Shown here piece after piece: positions 43,786 to 54,248 of a stretch of 64,000 nt of DNA (position 1 is its first letter; the number at the start of each line of letters is the position of its first letter). The DNA is taken from the NCBI GenBank assembly GCA_030614915.1, contig JAUXAG010000002.1, positions 1-64,000 on the forward strand. The letters are read 5' to 3'. The notes under the pieces were generated by a model, which was given only the letters and a program-made list of their open reading frames with translations, was not told where the DNA came from and did no database searches. The position numbers were made by a program, and so were the translations under genes. This stretch comes from Actinomycetes bacterium. Its GTDB lineage: Bacteria; Planctomycetota; Phycisphaerae; JAACET01.

Positions 43786-45126
43786 ATGCGCAAGGTCTTG
43801 GTATCTGCTGGCGGGCTCGGTTACCTTCCCATAGCTCCCGGCACCTGGGGTTCCTTGGCAGGCGTGGGGATATTCCTGCTGGCCGGGCTAAGCGCTTGGC
43901 CGTTGGTAACTGCTCTGATTTGCCTGGCCGGCGTGCTGCTCTTTTCTATCCTGAACGTAGCTCTGGGCCCCTGGGCCTGCTCGCATTATGCCTCTAAAGA
44001 CCCCTCGCCCGTGGTTATTGACGAGGTGGCCGGCTATCTCCTGGCCGTACTCTTCTTGCCCATCGACGGGGTGAACCTCTACTACTCCGCTGCTTGCGCT
44101 TTTATAGTCTTCCGTATCTTTGACATCATAAAGCCTGCTCCGGCTCGCCGCCTCGAGCGTCTGCCCGGGGGCTGGGGAATCCTGGCCGACGATCTAATGT
44201 GCGGGCTCTATGCCAATCTCCTCTGCCAGTGCCTCATGCGTGCGGTTGTACCTGTCTTACTTGGCACCGGCCCAGCCGACATCTTAGCCATACCCCAGGC
44301 CGGCCTGCTCGGCTTCATACAGGGCATCGCCGAGTTCCTGCCCATCTCCAGCTCGGGCCACTTGGCCCTGACCCAGAAATTCTTGAAGCTCTCTCCCGAC
44401 AGCCCCCAGATGCTGCTGTTCGATTTGGCCACTCACGTGGCGACCTTAGCCGCGGTACTGGTGGTTTTCGCACATCCTTTCGGGCGAATGCTGCGATCGC
44501 TTCTGCGGGCTCCGACCAAGTACGGCTTGTCGAGCAGGCTCGTCAAAGAATCCCCCAGCGTACGCCTAGTGTGGCTCACTTTCCTGGCCTGTATTCCGAC
44601 GGCCTTAGTCTATATCATCTTTTCCAAGCGTCTGGAGGCCTTCTTCGATAAGCCCCTGGCCATCGCCGGCTCTTTTCTGGCCACCGGCTTGATTATCCTT
44701 CTAGCCGAGCGCCTCGGACATCCCTGTCGGGGCCTGCGCAGCTTTGGCATCCACGCCGCCCTGATCATTGGCTTGGCCCAGGGGCTGGCCCTTATGCCGG
44801 GTCTTAGCCGATCCGGCCTGACCATCTGCGCAGCTCTGCTTTGCGGTATCAAGCGAGGCTGGGCCGGAAGGTTTTCCTTTCTGATCGCCGCACCTGCCAT
44901 CCTGGCCGGCTTCGCCCTGCACTTATTCAAGGTCATCAACCAAACCAGCCTGAGTTCGTGTCCGTGGCTGGCCATCCTTCTCGGCTCGCTCACCGCCTTT
45001 GCCGTGGGCCTCTGGGCCCTGCGCGTACTGCTCAAAACCCTTCACCGGGCCCACCTGAGTTACTTCACCATCTACCTCTGGATAGTTGGCCCAGCCATCA
45101 TCCTCATCCATCTGCTTTTTCAGTGA
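43786..45126 (+). CDS. Fusion of PgpA and UppP lipid phosphatases
   Basis: A 446-residue membrane protein. Residues 1-155 are phosphatidylglycerophosphatase A (G-G-L-G-Y-L-P-I-A-P-G-T-W-G-S near 8-22 and V-I-D-E-V-A-G-Y near 78-85). Residues about 165-446 are undecaprenyl-diphosphatase UppP/BacA (G-I-A-E-F-L-P-I-S-S-S-G-H-L near 178-191, M-P-G-L-S-R-S-G near 326-333), with multiple membrane helices. The first half removes phosphate from phosphatidylglycerophosphate; the second recycles the carrier lipid of peptidoglycan synthesis. The junction is continuous, with no stop or frameshift. Confidence 0.9.
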   Translation: MRKVLVSAGGLGYLPIAPGTWGSLAGVGIFLLAGLSAWPLVTALICLAGVLLFSILNVALGPWACSHYASKDPSPVVIDEVAGYLLAVLFLPIDGVNLYYSAACAFIVFRIFDIIKPAPARRLERLPGGWGILADDLMCGLYANLLCQCLMRAVVPVLLGTGPADILAIPQAGLLGFIQGIAEFLPISSSGHLALTQKFLKLSPDSPQMLLFDLATHVATLAAVLVVFAHPFGRMLRSLLRAPTKYGLSSRLVKESPSVRLVWLTFLACIPTALVYIIFSKRLEAFFDKPLAIAGSFLATGLIILLAERLGHPCRGLRSFGIHAALIIGLAQGLALMPGLSRSGLTICAALLCGIKRGWAGRFSFLIAAPAILAGFALHLFKVINQTSLSSCPWLAILLGSLTAFAVGLWALRVLLKTLHRAHLSYFTIYLWIVGPAIILIHLLFQ

Positions 45127-45209
45127 TCTTGTCTTTGGTTTTTTTTTTTGGATTTTGATATGTAGTTTTGATATTTGCATTTTGATTTTTGATATTTTAG
45201 GCTATTTCG

Positions 45210-46316
45210 ATGCTTCTGCCCATTCGAACCAACATGCCCCTGCGTTCATCGCCGGTGGTGAATTATCTGCTCTTGGTGGCCAACATAGCCGTATTCCTTA
45301 CTACCCGCCGCGGCTTGGCAGCCGGAGCTCTTGACACGTATGTCCTCCAGGCCAGCTATCCCCAGTTGCACCAGTTCCTCACCCATGCCTTTCTGCACGC
45401 TAATTGGCAACACCTAGCCGGAAACATGCTCTTTCTCTACATCTTCGGCAACAACATCAATGACCGTCTGGGCAACGTCGGCTACTTGGCCTTTTACTTG
45501 GCCGCCGCCTTCTTCGCCGGCCTAGGCCACGTCTATATGGAACAGAATCCAGCCGTGGGCGCCTCCGGGGCCATTGCCGCTGTGACCGGCTTATACCTCA
45601 TTCTCCTGGCCCGCACCCGGGTCACCCTTTTTTATTGGCTTTTATTCTTTATTGGGACTTTTGAGGTTACCGCGTTCCTGTGGGTATTCCTTAGCTTTAG
45701 CAAGGATCTTATTTACGGTCTGTATGGGCCCCCCATGCAGATTGCCTATTCTGCCCACATTGCGGGCTACCTGTTCGGGTTTGGTATCGGCCTGCTTCTG
45801 TTGCTCTTTCGACTGGTCCGTAGAAGCAACTACGATTTGCTTTCCTTTTTTTCCAGAGCGGCCTACCGTTTCAGTGTTGCTGCTGGACCCACTGTCAAAC
45901 GGGATTTTACACCCCAGCAGCGCCAGGTCCTTACCATCCGCCAGGAAATCCTTGATTCGTTAGAGGCCCACGATACCCCCCGGGCCGTTCAGTTATATCT
46001 GCAACTTCAGGGCAGCGATCCCGAGCAGGTCCTGCCCACCCAGGCCCAATTAGACTTGGCCAATCAGCTCATGGCCCAGGCCGACTACCCCAACGCCGCC
46101 CGAGCCTACGAGCTCTTCCTCAAATCTTACCCCACCTATCAGCAACTTGCCCAGGTCCAACTCATGCTCGGACTGGCATATACACGTTATCTCGACCAGC
46201 CCAACCGGGCCCGTGAGCACTTGGCCAACGCCTTGGAGCACCTGCCCGCCGACTCGCCTGCCCGCCAGATGTGCCAGGCCGAACTCGACCGAATCCCACC
46301 GGCCGATACTCCCTGA
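45210..46316 (+). CDS. Rhomboid-family intramembrane protease with TPR tail
   Basis: A 368-residue protein. Six or seven membrane helices span about 15-210. H68-x3-N72, catalytic S119 in G-A-S-G, and catalytic H183 in A-H-I-A-G-Y make the rhomboid active site. The C-terminal 140 residues are soluble, with TPR-like helices. Rhomboids cleave membrane proteins within the bilayer. The preceding 80 bases are AT-rich with a 13-base T-run that may act as a terminator for the previous gene. Confidence 0.88.
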   Translation: MLLPIRTNMPLRSSPVVNYLLLVANIAVFLTTRRGLAAGALDTYVLQASYPQLHQFLTHAFLHANWQHLAGNMLFLYIFGNNINDRLGNVGYLAFYLAAAFFAGLGHVYMEQNPAVGASGAIAAVTGLYLILLARTRVTLFYWLLFFIGTFEVTAFLWVFLSFSKDLIYGLYGPPMQIAYSAHIAGYLFGFGIGLLLLLFRLVRRSNYDLLSFFSRAAYRFSVAAGPTVKRDFTPQQRQVLTIRQEILDSLEAHDTPRAVQLYLQLQGSDPEQVLPTQAQLDLANQLMAQADYPNAARAYELFLKSYPTYQQLAQVQLMLGLAYTRYLDQPNRAREHLANALEHLPADSPARQMCQAELDRIPPADTP

Positions 46317-46433
46317 CTCAAACCGACTGGTCCCCCATCTTCAGATGGCATAACTCTCTTTCAAAAAGTAAGTTATGTCGTCTACATAGAGACCCGCTTC
46401 CTCAACCAGTTTTGAATATGCCAATCGTGGTGC

Positions 46434-46462
46434 TTGTCTGATCAGCCAGCCAATGCTAAACT
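46434..46462 (+). promoter_or_regulatory. Putative promoter of the uvrA operon
   Basis: TTGTCT and TAAACT are separated by exactly 17 bases, 72 bases before the uvrA start, in a 217-base gap following the rhomboid gene. No LexA-like palindrome was found by eye. Confidence 0.4.
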
Positions 46463-46533
46463 AGTAAGTTTGAGATAGTCTGCCCGGACCCCCACGGGCC
46501 AACTATCGCCTGTAATCTTGCCAGAGGCCACCG

Positions 46534-49455
46534 ATGACCGAACGAGCCATTCACATTCAAGGTGCCCGCCAGCACAACCTGAAGAACGTCGACGTGGTCA
46601 TTCCCCGGGACAAGTTCGTGGTCATCACCGGCCTGAGCGGCTCGGGCAAAAGCTCGCTGGCTTTCGACACCATCTATGCCGAGGGCCAGCGAAAGTATGT
46701 TGAGAGCCTCTCGGCTTATGCCCGCCAATTCCTCGAGCAAATGACCAAGCCCGATGTCGACCACATCGAAGGGCTCCCCCCCACCATAGCCATTGAGCAG
46801 CGCTCCGCTGGCGGCTCGCCGCGTTCTACCGTCGCCACCACCACCGAAATCTATGACTATCTTCGTCTGCTCTTCGCCCGGGTCGGCACTCCCTATTGCT
46901 GGAAGTGCCGCCGACAGATCCAGTCCCAGACCGTCGAGCAGATCACCGACAGCATTCTCTCTTGGCCCGAGGGCACCCGTATCCAAATCCTCTCCCCCCT
47001 GATTCGCGGGCAGAAGGGAGAGCACCGCGACATCTTTCGAGCCGCTCAACGCCAGGGCTTCGTCCGCGTCCGTGTGGACGGCCAAGTCTGCGACATCCGC
47101 GACGTCCCCGAGCTCGCCAAACGCCGCAAGCACACCATCGAGGTGGTTGTTGATCGCCTTCTCGTCAAACCCTCCGTCCGTTCCAGACTAGCCGACTCCC
47201 TGGAGGTGGCCCTAAAGCTCGCCGAAGGTCTGGTCATCATCGCCAGGCAGAACAGCGAGCCTTCCGAACAAGACGACCCCGACAAGACTGATTCCACTCG
47301 TCCTTCGCGTAGCGCTTCGCAGAGCAGGAACGGTTGGACCGACCAGCTCTATAGCGAGCGTTACGCCTGCCCCGTGCACACCGAGGTAAGTCTTCCCGAG
47401 TTGTCTCCGCGACTATTCAGCTTCAATTCACCATACGGGGCCTGCACGGAGTGCGACGGGCTGGGCACCATCCTCGAGTTCGACCCCGACCTGGTCGTTC
47501 CCCACACCGACCTCACCCTTTCCGGCGGAGCCATCGACGCCTGGCGCCACGGCGGCAAGCGCATGAACATCTTCTACAACCGCCTCATACGGCGTTTTTG
47601 CAGGAGATTCGGCATTAGTTCCGACACCCCCTACAAACGGCTCAGCAAACAGATACGCCAGATACTCCTGCAGGGCACCGATCCAGAGCAGGAGGACGAG
47701 TATGGAGTCGCCTTCGAAGGGGTCATCCCCAATCTCACCCGCAGATGGCGCTCCACCGACAGCGAGCACGTCAAAGCCCGCCTGCACAGGTATATTTCTG
47801 CCCAGCCCTGCCGGGTATGCAAGGGCCACCGCCTGCGCATCGAAGCTCTCAACGTTAAGCTCGACGGTGTGGGTATCCATGACCTGGTCAAGATGACCAT
47901 CTGGCAGGCTCGGGAGTTTTTTAAGAAGCTCAAACTGGGCGCCGAAAAGCAGAAGATCGCCCAGCAGGTGCTCAAGGAGATTCGCTCCCGCTTAGGTTTC
48001 ATGGCCGATGTGGGTATCGGTTATCTCAGCCTGGACCGTATCAGCAGCACCCTTTCCGGCGGCGAGGCCCAGCGCATCCGTCTGGCTACTCAGGCGGGCA
48101 GCGGCCTGGTGGGTGTCTGTTACGTCCTCGATGAGCCCACCATCGGCCTGCATCAGCGCGACAATCGCAGGCTCCTCGACACCCTTCGCAGTCTCACCGA
48201 TATCGGCAACACCGTTCTGGTCGTCGAGCACGACGAAGAAACCATCCGCTCTGCCGACCATATTATCGATATGGGCCCTGGCGCCGGCAGCCACGGCGGG
48301 CGCATCGTAACCCAAGGCGACCTCAAAACCATTCTCCGCTGCCGCAAATCCTCCACCGCCAACTATCTTTCCGGACGAGAACAGATCAAACTGCCCCCCC
48401 GCCGCCGTCCCGTGCGCCTTACCCGGGCTATCACCGTACGCGCCGCCGCAGAGAACAACCTCAAGAATATTGATGTTAAATTTCCCTTGGGCGTATTCTG
48501 CTGCGTTACCGGCGTATCCGGCTCGGGAAAAAGCACCCTGGTCAGCCAAACTCTGTTGCGGGCCCTTAGACGCCGGCTTTACGGCTCCCGCGACAAGCCC
48601 GGAAAACACGCCGGACTTCTGGGCACCAGTGCCGTTGACAAGGTGATCGAAATCGACCAAAGCCCCATTGGCCGAACCCCACGCTCCAACCCAGCCACTT
48701 ATACCGGCGTATTCGATCTTATCCGCCAACTCTTTGCCAAAACCCGCGAGGCCAAGATTCGCGGCTACAAACCCGGGCGATTCAGTTTCAACGTCAAGGG
48801 CGGGCGTTGCGAGGTTTGTCGCGGCCAAGGGACCCGCAAAATCGAGATGCACTTCCTCCCCGACGTCTACGTGGTTTGCCAGGAATGCAAAGGCTCCCGC
48901 TACAACCGCGAGACCCTCGAGATTCGTTACAAGGGCAAGAACATTGCCGACGTGCTGGACATGCGAGTTGAAGAGGCCCTGGCCTTTTTCGCAAACTTCC
49001 CCAAAATCAAGCAGCTGCTCCGGGCTCTCAACGACGTCGGCTTAGGATACATGACCCTGGGCCAGTCCTCCACCACCCTTAGTGGCGGCGAAGCCCAGCG
49101 GGTCAAGTTAGCCACCGAGTTGGGCAAAACCTCCACCGGCCACACCCTCTATGTCCTTGACGAGCCGACCACCGGCCTGCATTTCGCCGACATTCACAAT
49201 CTGCTCAGCGTCCTCAACCGCCTGGTCGACCTAGGCAACACGGTCGTGGTCATCGAGCATAATCTGGACGTAATCAAGCATGCCGATTATATTGTGGACT
49301 TGGGTCCTGAAGGTGGCGATGCCGGCGGACAAGTCGTAGCCCTGGGACAGCCAGAGGAAGTTGCAAGAATCAGCGAATCCTACACCGGACAATTTCTCAA
49401 GCCCAAGCTACAAAAATCAACGCGTAGCGTCCTTCGGAAAAGTAAAAATCAATGA
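46534..49455 (+). CDS. uvrA: Excinuclease ABC subunit A
   Basis: A 973-residue UvrA. Two ABC ATPase units: Walker A G-L-S-G-S-G-K-S near 31-38 and G-V-S-G-S-G-K-S near 657-664, with L-S-G-G-E-A-Q-R signatures near 508 and 849. It detects DNA lesions and loads UvrB. The first zinc finger reads C-P-V-H instead of C-x-x-C, with its second pair intact (C-T-E-C), so one ligand is His. A 30-residue low-complexity insert near 240-265 contains a relative of a short dispersed repeat, and another copy forms the C-terminal tail. The last codons overlap cmk by four bases. Confidence 0.96.
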   Translation: MTERAIHIQGARQHNLKNVDVVIPRDKFVVITGLSGSGKSSLAFDTIYAEGQRKYVESLSAYARQFLEQMTKPDVDHIEGLPPTIAIEQRSAGGSPRSTVATTTEIYDYLRLLFARVGTPYCWKCRRQIQSQTVEQITDSILSWPEGTRIQILSPLIRGQKGEHRDIFRAAQRQGFVRVRVDGQVCDIRDVPELAKRRKHTIEVVVDRLLVKPSVRSRLADSLEVALKLAEGLVIIARQNSEPSEQDDPDKTDSTRPSRSASQSRNGWTDQLYSERYACPVHTEVSLPELSPRLFSFNSPYGACTECDGLGTILEFDPDLVVPHTDLTLSGGAIDAWRHGGKRMNIFYNRLIRRFCRRFGISSDTPYKRLSKQIRQILLQGTDPEQEDEYGVAFEGVIPNLTRRWRSTDSEHVKARLHRYISAQPCRVCKGHRLRIEALNVKLDGVGIHDLVKMTIWQAREFFKKLKLGAEKQKIAQQVLKEIRSRLGFMADVGIGYLSLDRISSTLSGGEAQRIRLATQAGSGLVGVCYVLDEPTIGLHQRDNRRLLDTLRSLTDIGNTVLVVEHDEETIRSADHIIDMGPGAGSHGGRIVTQGDLKTILRCRKSSTANYLSGREQIKLPPRRRPVRLTRAITVRAAAENNLKNIDVKFPLGVFCCVTGVSGSGKSTLVSQTLLRALRRRLYGSRDKPGKHAGLLGTSAVDKVIEIDQSPIGRTPRSNPATYTGVFDLIRQLFAKTREAKIRGYKPGRFSFNVKGGRCEVCRGQGTRKIEMHFLPDVYVVCQECKGSRYNRETLEIRYKGKNIADVLDMRVEEALAFFANFPKIKQLLRALNDVGLGYMTLGQSSTTLSGGEAQRVKLATELGKTSTGHTLYVLDEPTTGLHFADIHNLLSVLNRLVDLGNTVVVIEHNLDVIKHADYIVDLGPEGGDAGGQVVALGQPEEVARISESYTGQFLKPKLQKSTRSVLRKSKNQ
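49419..49455 (+). repeat. Short dispersed repeat, copy 2
   Basis: AACGCGTAGCGTCCTTCGGA followed by AAAG repeats the segment at 41348 with one changed base in the first 20. Here it is translated as the last residues of UvrA, so the repeat has been absorbed into a coding sequence. Confidence 0.5.
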
Positions 49456-50159
49456 CTAAATCGTCCGCCAAGACCATCAAAGTAATTACCATAGACGGGC
49501 CCTCCGGCTCCGGCAAATCCACCGCAGCCTGCAAGTTGGCCCAGCGGCTTGGTTTTGCGCACCTCGACACCGGAGCCATGTACCGGGCCGTCACCTTCCA
49601 GGCCTTGCAAGAGGGCCTGAACCTCAGGGACTCAGCCAAGCTCGTCGATTTGGCCAAGGGTATAGACTTAGACCTGGTCCCCACTGCCCATGGCACGCAG
49701 GTCACCATCTGTGGCCAGGATGTCACCGAGTTGATCCGGACCGTAGAGGTAACCGAGAATGCCCACTTTCTTGCCTCGCAGCGGGACGTCCGCGACGAAA
49801 TGGTCAAGCGTCAACGGAAGTTGGCCACAAAGCTGACCCCCTTGGTCGCCGAGGGACGTGATCAAGGCACGGTCGTTTTTCCCCATGCCCAAGTCAAGTT
49901 TTTCCTTGATGCCGACCCTGCCACCCGGGCCCAGCGCCGTTACCAGCAGCTCCAGCGGAGCGGCCAAGCCGTCACCTACGACCAGGTCTTGGCCGGCATA
50001 CAAACCAGAGACGCTCGCGACAGCAGCCGCCCCACGGCCCCGCTGGAGGTACCTGCCGGAGCAATCGTCATTGATACCACTAACATGAGCGTTAGCCAGA
50101 TGGTCGACGAATTGGTCCGCCACATCCGACGCATCCGCTCAATTCTTGACCAAGGGTAA
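49452..50159 (+). CDS. cmk: Cytidylate kinase
   Basis: A 235-residue (d)CMP kinase with P-loop G-P-S-G-S-G-K-S-T near 14-22, D-T-G-A-M-Y-R near 39-45, and G-R-D-x-G-T-V-V-F-P near 135. It phosphorylates CMP/dCMP to diphosphates. It opens the cmk-plsC-ispH-rpsA order seen in many bacteria; ATGA overlap with uvrA shows coupling. Confidence 0.95.
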   Translation: MTKSSAKTIKVITIDGPSGSGKSTAACKLAQRLGFAHLDTGAMYRAVTFQALQEGLNLRDSAKLVDLAKGIDLDLVPTAHGTQVTICGQDVTELIRTVEVTENAHFLASQRDVRDEMVKRQRKLATKLTPLVAEGRDQGTVVFPHAQVKFFLDADPATRAQRRYQQLQRSGQAVTYDQVLAGIQTRDARDSSRPTAPLEVPAGAIVIDTTNMSVSQMVDELVRHIRRIRSILDQG

Positions 50160-50167
50160 TCAAAACA

Positions 50168-50842
50168 ATGAGCGATTACCACAAGCTATCTCACAGACTC
50201 TGGTACAGCGGTTGGCACAGGATTTGCCAAGTAGTTGCCATCACCGCCTTTGGGATCCGCTGTTTCGGCCGCGAACACGTACCCGACCAAGGAGGGGCCT
50301 TACTGGTCAGCAACCATCAGAGCTTTTTTGACCCCATGATCGCAGCCCTGGGTCTCTGGCGAGAGGTGCATTACCTGGCCCGCGATTCGCTCTTTCGCCA
50401 ACCGGCGTTCGCTTGGCTCATCCGTTCGCTCAACGCCTTTCCGGTCAAACGCAGCTCTGCCGACTTGGCAGCAATTAAGGAAGCTCTTCGCCGACTCAAA
50501 GACCACCAATTGCTCCTGGTCTTTGGCGAAGGTACTCGAACCCACGACGGGCGTATTGCTCCCCTGCAGCCCGGCATGGCTATGATGGCCCGAAAGGCCA
50601 AAGTCCCCTTAGTTCCCGTGGTTATAGACGGTGCTTTTGAGGCTTGGCCTAGAAGCCGCAAGTTATGGCGCTTCTGCACTATTCGGGTCATGTTCGGCCA
50701 GCTCATAACCGCCCAGCAGATAGCGGACGTCGGAGACAAGGCTGCAGCCCAGATAATCTTCCAGCGCCAGCAACAAATGCAGCACCGCCTGCGCCGTTAT
50801 TATAAACGAAAGCCCTACTCTTACCCACCGCTTGAGGTCTAG
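50168..50842 (+). CDS. plsC: 1-acylglycerol-3-phosphate acyltransferase
   Basis: A 224-residue acyltransferase with N-H-Q-S-F-F-D (the H-x4-D catalytic motif) near 51-57 and the acceptor motif F-G-E-G-T-R near 118-123. It makes phosphatidic acid from lysophosphatidic acid. It lies eight bases after cmk and two before ispH. Confidence 0.92.
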   Translation: MSDYHKLSHRLWYSGWHRICQVVAITAFGIRCFGREHVPDQGGALLVSNHQSFFDPMIAALGLWREVHYLARDSLFRQPAFAWLIRSLNAFPVKRSSADLAAIKEALRRLKDHQLLLVFGEGTRTHDGRIAPLQPGMAMMARKAKVPLVPVVIDGAFEAWPRSRKLWRFCTIRVMFGQLITAQQIADVGDKAAAQIIFQRQQQMQHRLRRYYKRKPYSYPPLEV

Positions 50843-50844
50843 TC

Positions 50845-51678
50845 GTGAAAGTAATTGTAGCCGAACCTCGAGGATTTTGTGCCGGAGTAAAGCGGGCCGT
50901 CCAGCTGGCGGAGCAATCTCTCCAGCGGGGCAAAAGCGTATACAGCCTTGGCCCGCTAATCCACAATCCCCAGGTCGTCGAGAGATTGCAAAAGCAAGGG
51001 CTCAAGGTAACCGACAGCTTGGCCGAGGTCCCAGACGGCGCCGCCGTGCTGATTCGCTCCCACGGGGAGCCACCCCAGATATTCCGCCAAGCCCAGTGCC
51101 GCGGCCTGGAGGTTATCGACGGCACTTGTGTCTTGGTCAGGCGAGCCCAGAACATAGTCAAACAGTTGCAGGCGCAGGGCTATCAGGTCCTGATAGTCGG
51201 TGACCCCAATCATCCCGAGGTTCGTGGGGTGATGGCCTACGCCCCCGATGCCATTTGCCTGAGCGATCAGTCGGATCTGCCCAAGATTGCCGGGCACCGC
51301 CGTTTGGGGATCATTGCTCAGACCACCTACTCGCTCACCGCTTTTGGGCGGATGGTTGGCTTGGTGGTCTCCTCCGGATGTGCCGAGGTAAAAGTGGTTG
51401 ACACCATATGCCAGGCCACCCACGCCCGCCAGCAGGCCGCCCTGGAAGTCACCAAACAGGTCCAGGTCATGTTCGTCCTCGGCGGCCGCCAAAGCGCCAA
51501 CACCTCCCGCTTGGCCGAGTTGTGTGCCGCACAGGGCGTCAGCACCTATCACTTGGAATCCTGGAAGCAATTCAGCGAAGAATACGTCCGGGGCAAGACC
51601 GTGGCCGGGGTCACCGCCGGGGCCTCCACGCCAGACTGGGCCATCGAAGAATTCGTCCGCAACCTCAGGGAAAAATAA
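50845..51678 (+). CDS. ispH: 4-hydroxy-3-methylbut-2-enyl diphosphate reductase
   Basis: A 277-residue IspH. Three Fe-S cysteines are in place: C12 in the G-F-C-A-G-V motif, C93 in D-G-T-C, and C192 in D-T-I-C-Q-A-T. It makes IPP and DMAPP in the last step of the MEP pathway. The GTG start directly follows the plsC stop. Confidence 0.94.
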   Translation: MKVIVAEPRGFCAGVKRAVQLAEQSLQRGKSVYSLGPLIHNPQVVERLQKQGLKVTDSLAEVPDGAAVLIRSHGEPPQIFRQAQCRGLEVIDGTCVLVRRAQNIVKQLQAQGYQVLIVGDPNHPEVRGVMAYAPDAICLSDQSDLPKIAGHRRLGIIAQTTYSLTAFGRMVGLVVSSGCAEVKVVDTICQATHARQQAALEVTKQVQVMFVLGGRQSANTSRLAELCAAQGVSTYHLESWKQFSEEYVRGKTVAGVTAGASTPDWAIEEFVRNLREK

Positions 51679-51915
51679 CAGAAAAGGGGCAGGCAGCCTT
51701 TTTCTTTGAAAAATCTGTGGAATATATTTCTCCCCGTGCTATACTAATGGTTTGGTTTTCTGCACTTGGAATCCGATTTATCGGTTGTGCCAGTGCTCTT
51801 TATTGGTGCTCTGGGTTCGAAATTATAAGGACCTGCCGGGGTAACGTGAGCCCCAGCGGGGCGACTTCGAGCTATTCTGGGTTTCGAAACTATCACGAGT
51901 GGACGAGACGATTTC
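51679..51915 (+). promoter_or_regulatory. rpsA leader region
   Basis: A weak hairpin with T-run (51682-51706) follows ispH. A good -10 hexamer TATACT (51740-51745) suggests a separate promoter giving a leader of about 165 bases. That leader contains GCCCC/GGGGC (51850-51862) and no clear Shine-Dalgarno sequence before the rpsA ATG. In E. coli the rpsA start also lacks a strong site and is autoregulated through leader structure; a similar control here is inference. Confidence 0.45.
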
Positions 51916-53955
51916 ATGGTTAACAAAAACATAATGAGGCAATTCGAGGTCTCTGACGAGCAAATCGACCGCTTCCTCAGTGAGGCCCTCGGGCCTGAGG
52001 TTATTCAGGGTAACATGGATGCCGTAGTCGACGACGCCATCAAAAACTTTTCACCAGGTAGCTTACTGACCGGAACCATCATCGGGCGTGCCGGTGACGA
52101 TGTAGTCATTGAGGTGGGCTTGAAGTCCGAGGGTTTGGTTTCCATTTCCGAGTTCGACGATCCCGAAGAGGCTACGTCCGGCCGAAAGGTCGAAGTCATT
52201 CTGGAAGCTGTCGAGTCCGACACCGGCCAGGTAGTCCTCTCCAAACGCAAGGCCGATCGGCTCCGCGGCTGGGAAAAATTGGTCAATACTTGCAGTGAGG
52301 GCGACATGATTACCGGCAGGGTCATGCGCAAAATAAAGGGCGGCCTGCTGGTCGACGTGGGGGTTCCCGTATTCTTGCCCGCCAGCCAGGTCGACATTCG
52401 CCGACCGAGTGACATCGGCAGCTTTATCGGCAAGGAGATTACCGCCAATATCCTCAAGATAGACACCGAACGTCGAAACATTGTCATCTCTCGCCGCCGC
52501 TTTCTTGAGGACCAGCGCTCCGTTGCCAAGGAAAAGCTCTTCAAGGAGATCCAACCAGGCCAGATCCGCAAAGGAACCGTCAAGAACATCGCCGACTTTG
52601 GAGCTTTCGTGGACCTCGGCGGAGTCGACGGGCTCCTCCACATCACCGACATGAGTTGGGGAAGGATTGGCCATCCTTCTGATATGCTCAGAATCGACGA
52701 GGAGATCGAGGTCATGGTCCTCTCGGTGGACCTTGAAAGGGAAAAGATTGGTCTGGGCCTAAAGCAAAAGACCGATAGCCCCTGGTCCCAGGTCTTGACC
52801 AAGTATCCTGCCGGGACCCGTACCCGCGGAACGGTGGTCAACATCATGAGCTACGGAGTCTTTGTCAAGCTCGAAGAGGGCCTCGAGGGACTGGTGCATA
52901 TCTCGGAGATGAGCTGGACCAAGCGATTGAACCACCCCTCCGAGATGGTCAGCTTAGGTGAAGACGTCGACGTTGTCGTTCTGGGAACCAACAAGGAAAA
53001 GCAGGAAATCTCCCTGGGTATGAAGCAGGCCCAGGATAATCCTTGGACCCTCATCAGCCAGAAGCACCCGGCGGGCTCGGTCATTGAAGGACGCGTCCGC
53101 AACCTGACCAATTACGGCGCCTTCATCGAAGTCGAGGAAGGTATCGACGGACTGCTGCACGTCAGCGACATGAGCTGGACCAGGCGGATTACTCACCCCT
53201 CGGAGATCCTCAAGAAAGGCCAGACCGTCAAGTGTATGGTCTTGAATGTGGATCAGGAAAAATCAAGAGTAGGCCTGGGTCTCAAGCAGCTCACAGAGGA
53301 TCCCTGGGAGCGAGCCATTCCCGAAAAGTACGTCCCTGGCCAAATCGTCCAGGGCAAGGTGGTCAAGATTACTACCTTCGGCGTGTTTTTGGAACTCGAG
53401 CCCGAGCTCGAGGGTTTGCTCCACATTTCAGAGTTGGCCGACCAGAAGGTGGAAAACCCCAACGACCTGCTCAGCATGGGCCAAGAGTTGGAAGTGAAAA
53501 TCTTGCGCGTTGACGTGGAGGACCGCAAGATCGGGCTGTCTCTAAAGAGGGTCCGCTGGGCCGAGGAAGATGCCCAGGGTGAGCAAGTCTCTTCGGCTCC
53601 TGCCAGACAGCTTCGCGGCGGTCTGCATGGCCCCGGTGACTTGGGCAGTGATCTTATCAGCTACAGTGTGCTTAGTGGTTCTAGCCCGGCCGAGCAGCCG
53701 CCCGCCGACGAGCAGCCTGCTGCGGCGCAGTCCCAGCCGGTCACACCTGCCGAGGAGCAGCTCGAGCCGGAAGTGTCTGCTTCGGAGGCAGCGGCAGAAT
53801 CCCCCCAACCGTCAGAACCGGAAGACAAGCCCGTCACTGATGAACGCGACACCGCTGACGATGCCGCCAGCGACCAGCCGGAAAGCAACCCGGCCGAGGC
53901 TCCGGATGATGCTGCCGGCGAGCAGAAGGACGAGTCGAGTCCATCGCCGGAGTAG
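51916..53955 (+). CDS. rpsA: 30S ribosomal protein S1
   Basis: A 679-residue S1 with six S1/OB repeats spanning about 45-545, each having the G-x-V-x-x-I/F-x-x-F/Y-G-x-F-V-x-L and G-L-x-H-x-S-E/D-M pattern in the later four. S1 unfolds and docks mRNA on the small subunit. The last 130 residues are an acidic, P/A/E/Q-rich disordered tail. It follows cmk-plsC-ispH, its conserved neighbours. Confidence 0.95.
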   Translation: MVNKNIMRQFEVSDEQIDRFLSEALGPEVIQGNMDAVVDDAIKNFSPGSLLTGTIIGRAGDDVVIEVGLKSEGLVSISEFDDPEEATSGRKVEVILEAVESDTGQVVLSKRKADRLRGWEKLVNTCSEGDMITGRVMRKIKGGLLVDVGVPVFLPASQVDIRRPSDIGSFIGKEITANILKIDTERRNIVISRRRFLEDQRSVAKEKLFKEIQPGQIRKGTVKNIADFGAFVDLGGVDGLLHITDMSWGRIGHPSDMLRIDEEIEVMVLSVDLEREKIGLGLKQKTDSPWSQVLTKYPAGTRTRGTVVNIMSYGVFVKLEEGLEGLVHISEMSWTKRLNHPSEMVSLGEDVDVVVLGTNKEKQEISLGMKQAQDNPWTLISQKHPAGSVIEGRVRNLTNYGAFIEVEEGIDGLLHVSDMSWTRRITHPSEILKKGQTVKCMVLNVDQEKSRVGLGLKQLTEDPWERAIPEKYVPGQIVQGKVVKITTFGVFLELEPELEGLLHISELADQKVENPNDLLSMGQELEVKILRVDVEDRKIGLSLKRVRWAEEDAQGEQVSSAPARQLRGGLHGPGDLGSDLISYSVLSGSSPAEQPPADEQPAAAQSQPVTPAEEQLEPEVSASEAAAESPQPSEPEDKPVTDERDTADDAASDQPESNPAEAPDDAAGEQKDESSPSPE

Positions 53956-54248
53956 TCGCCTTTATCGGTCGGTCCAACTCGTCTGGACCCATAATCCCAG
54001 CATCAACGAGACCAAAGTGTCCCGCGGCCGGTTAAGCCCGCAGCGAATCTTGTCACTCCAGCAGCCTTCCTTCACCATGTTCACCAATTCTCACCCAGCC
54101 AGACTCGCTTTGGCCCTGACTGGCATAGCTAAAGGCAAAGCTTTTCCGATCCGATCAGCTATATAGGCGAACTGCACGCACCCGGTGTTAAGGCCCGGAC
54201 ACATACAAAAAGGAGCCAGCCATCCCAACCATAGGCCCCAGAGAAACC

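Noticed and set aside
43374-43997. 207-residue Arg/Pro-rich plus-strand frame over coaC and the PgpA-UppP gene
   Set aside because: It is a high-GC shadow across two confident genes.
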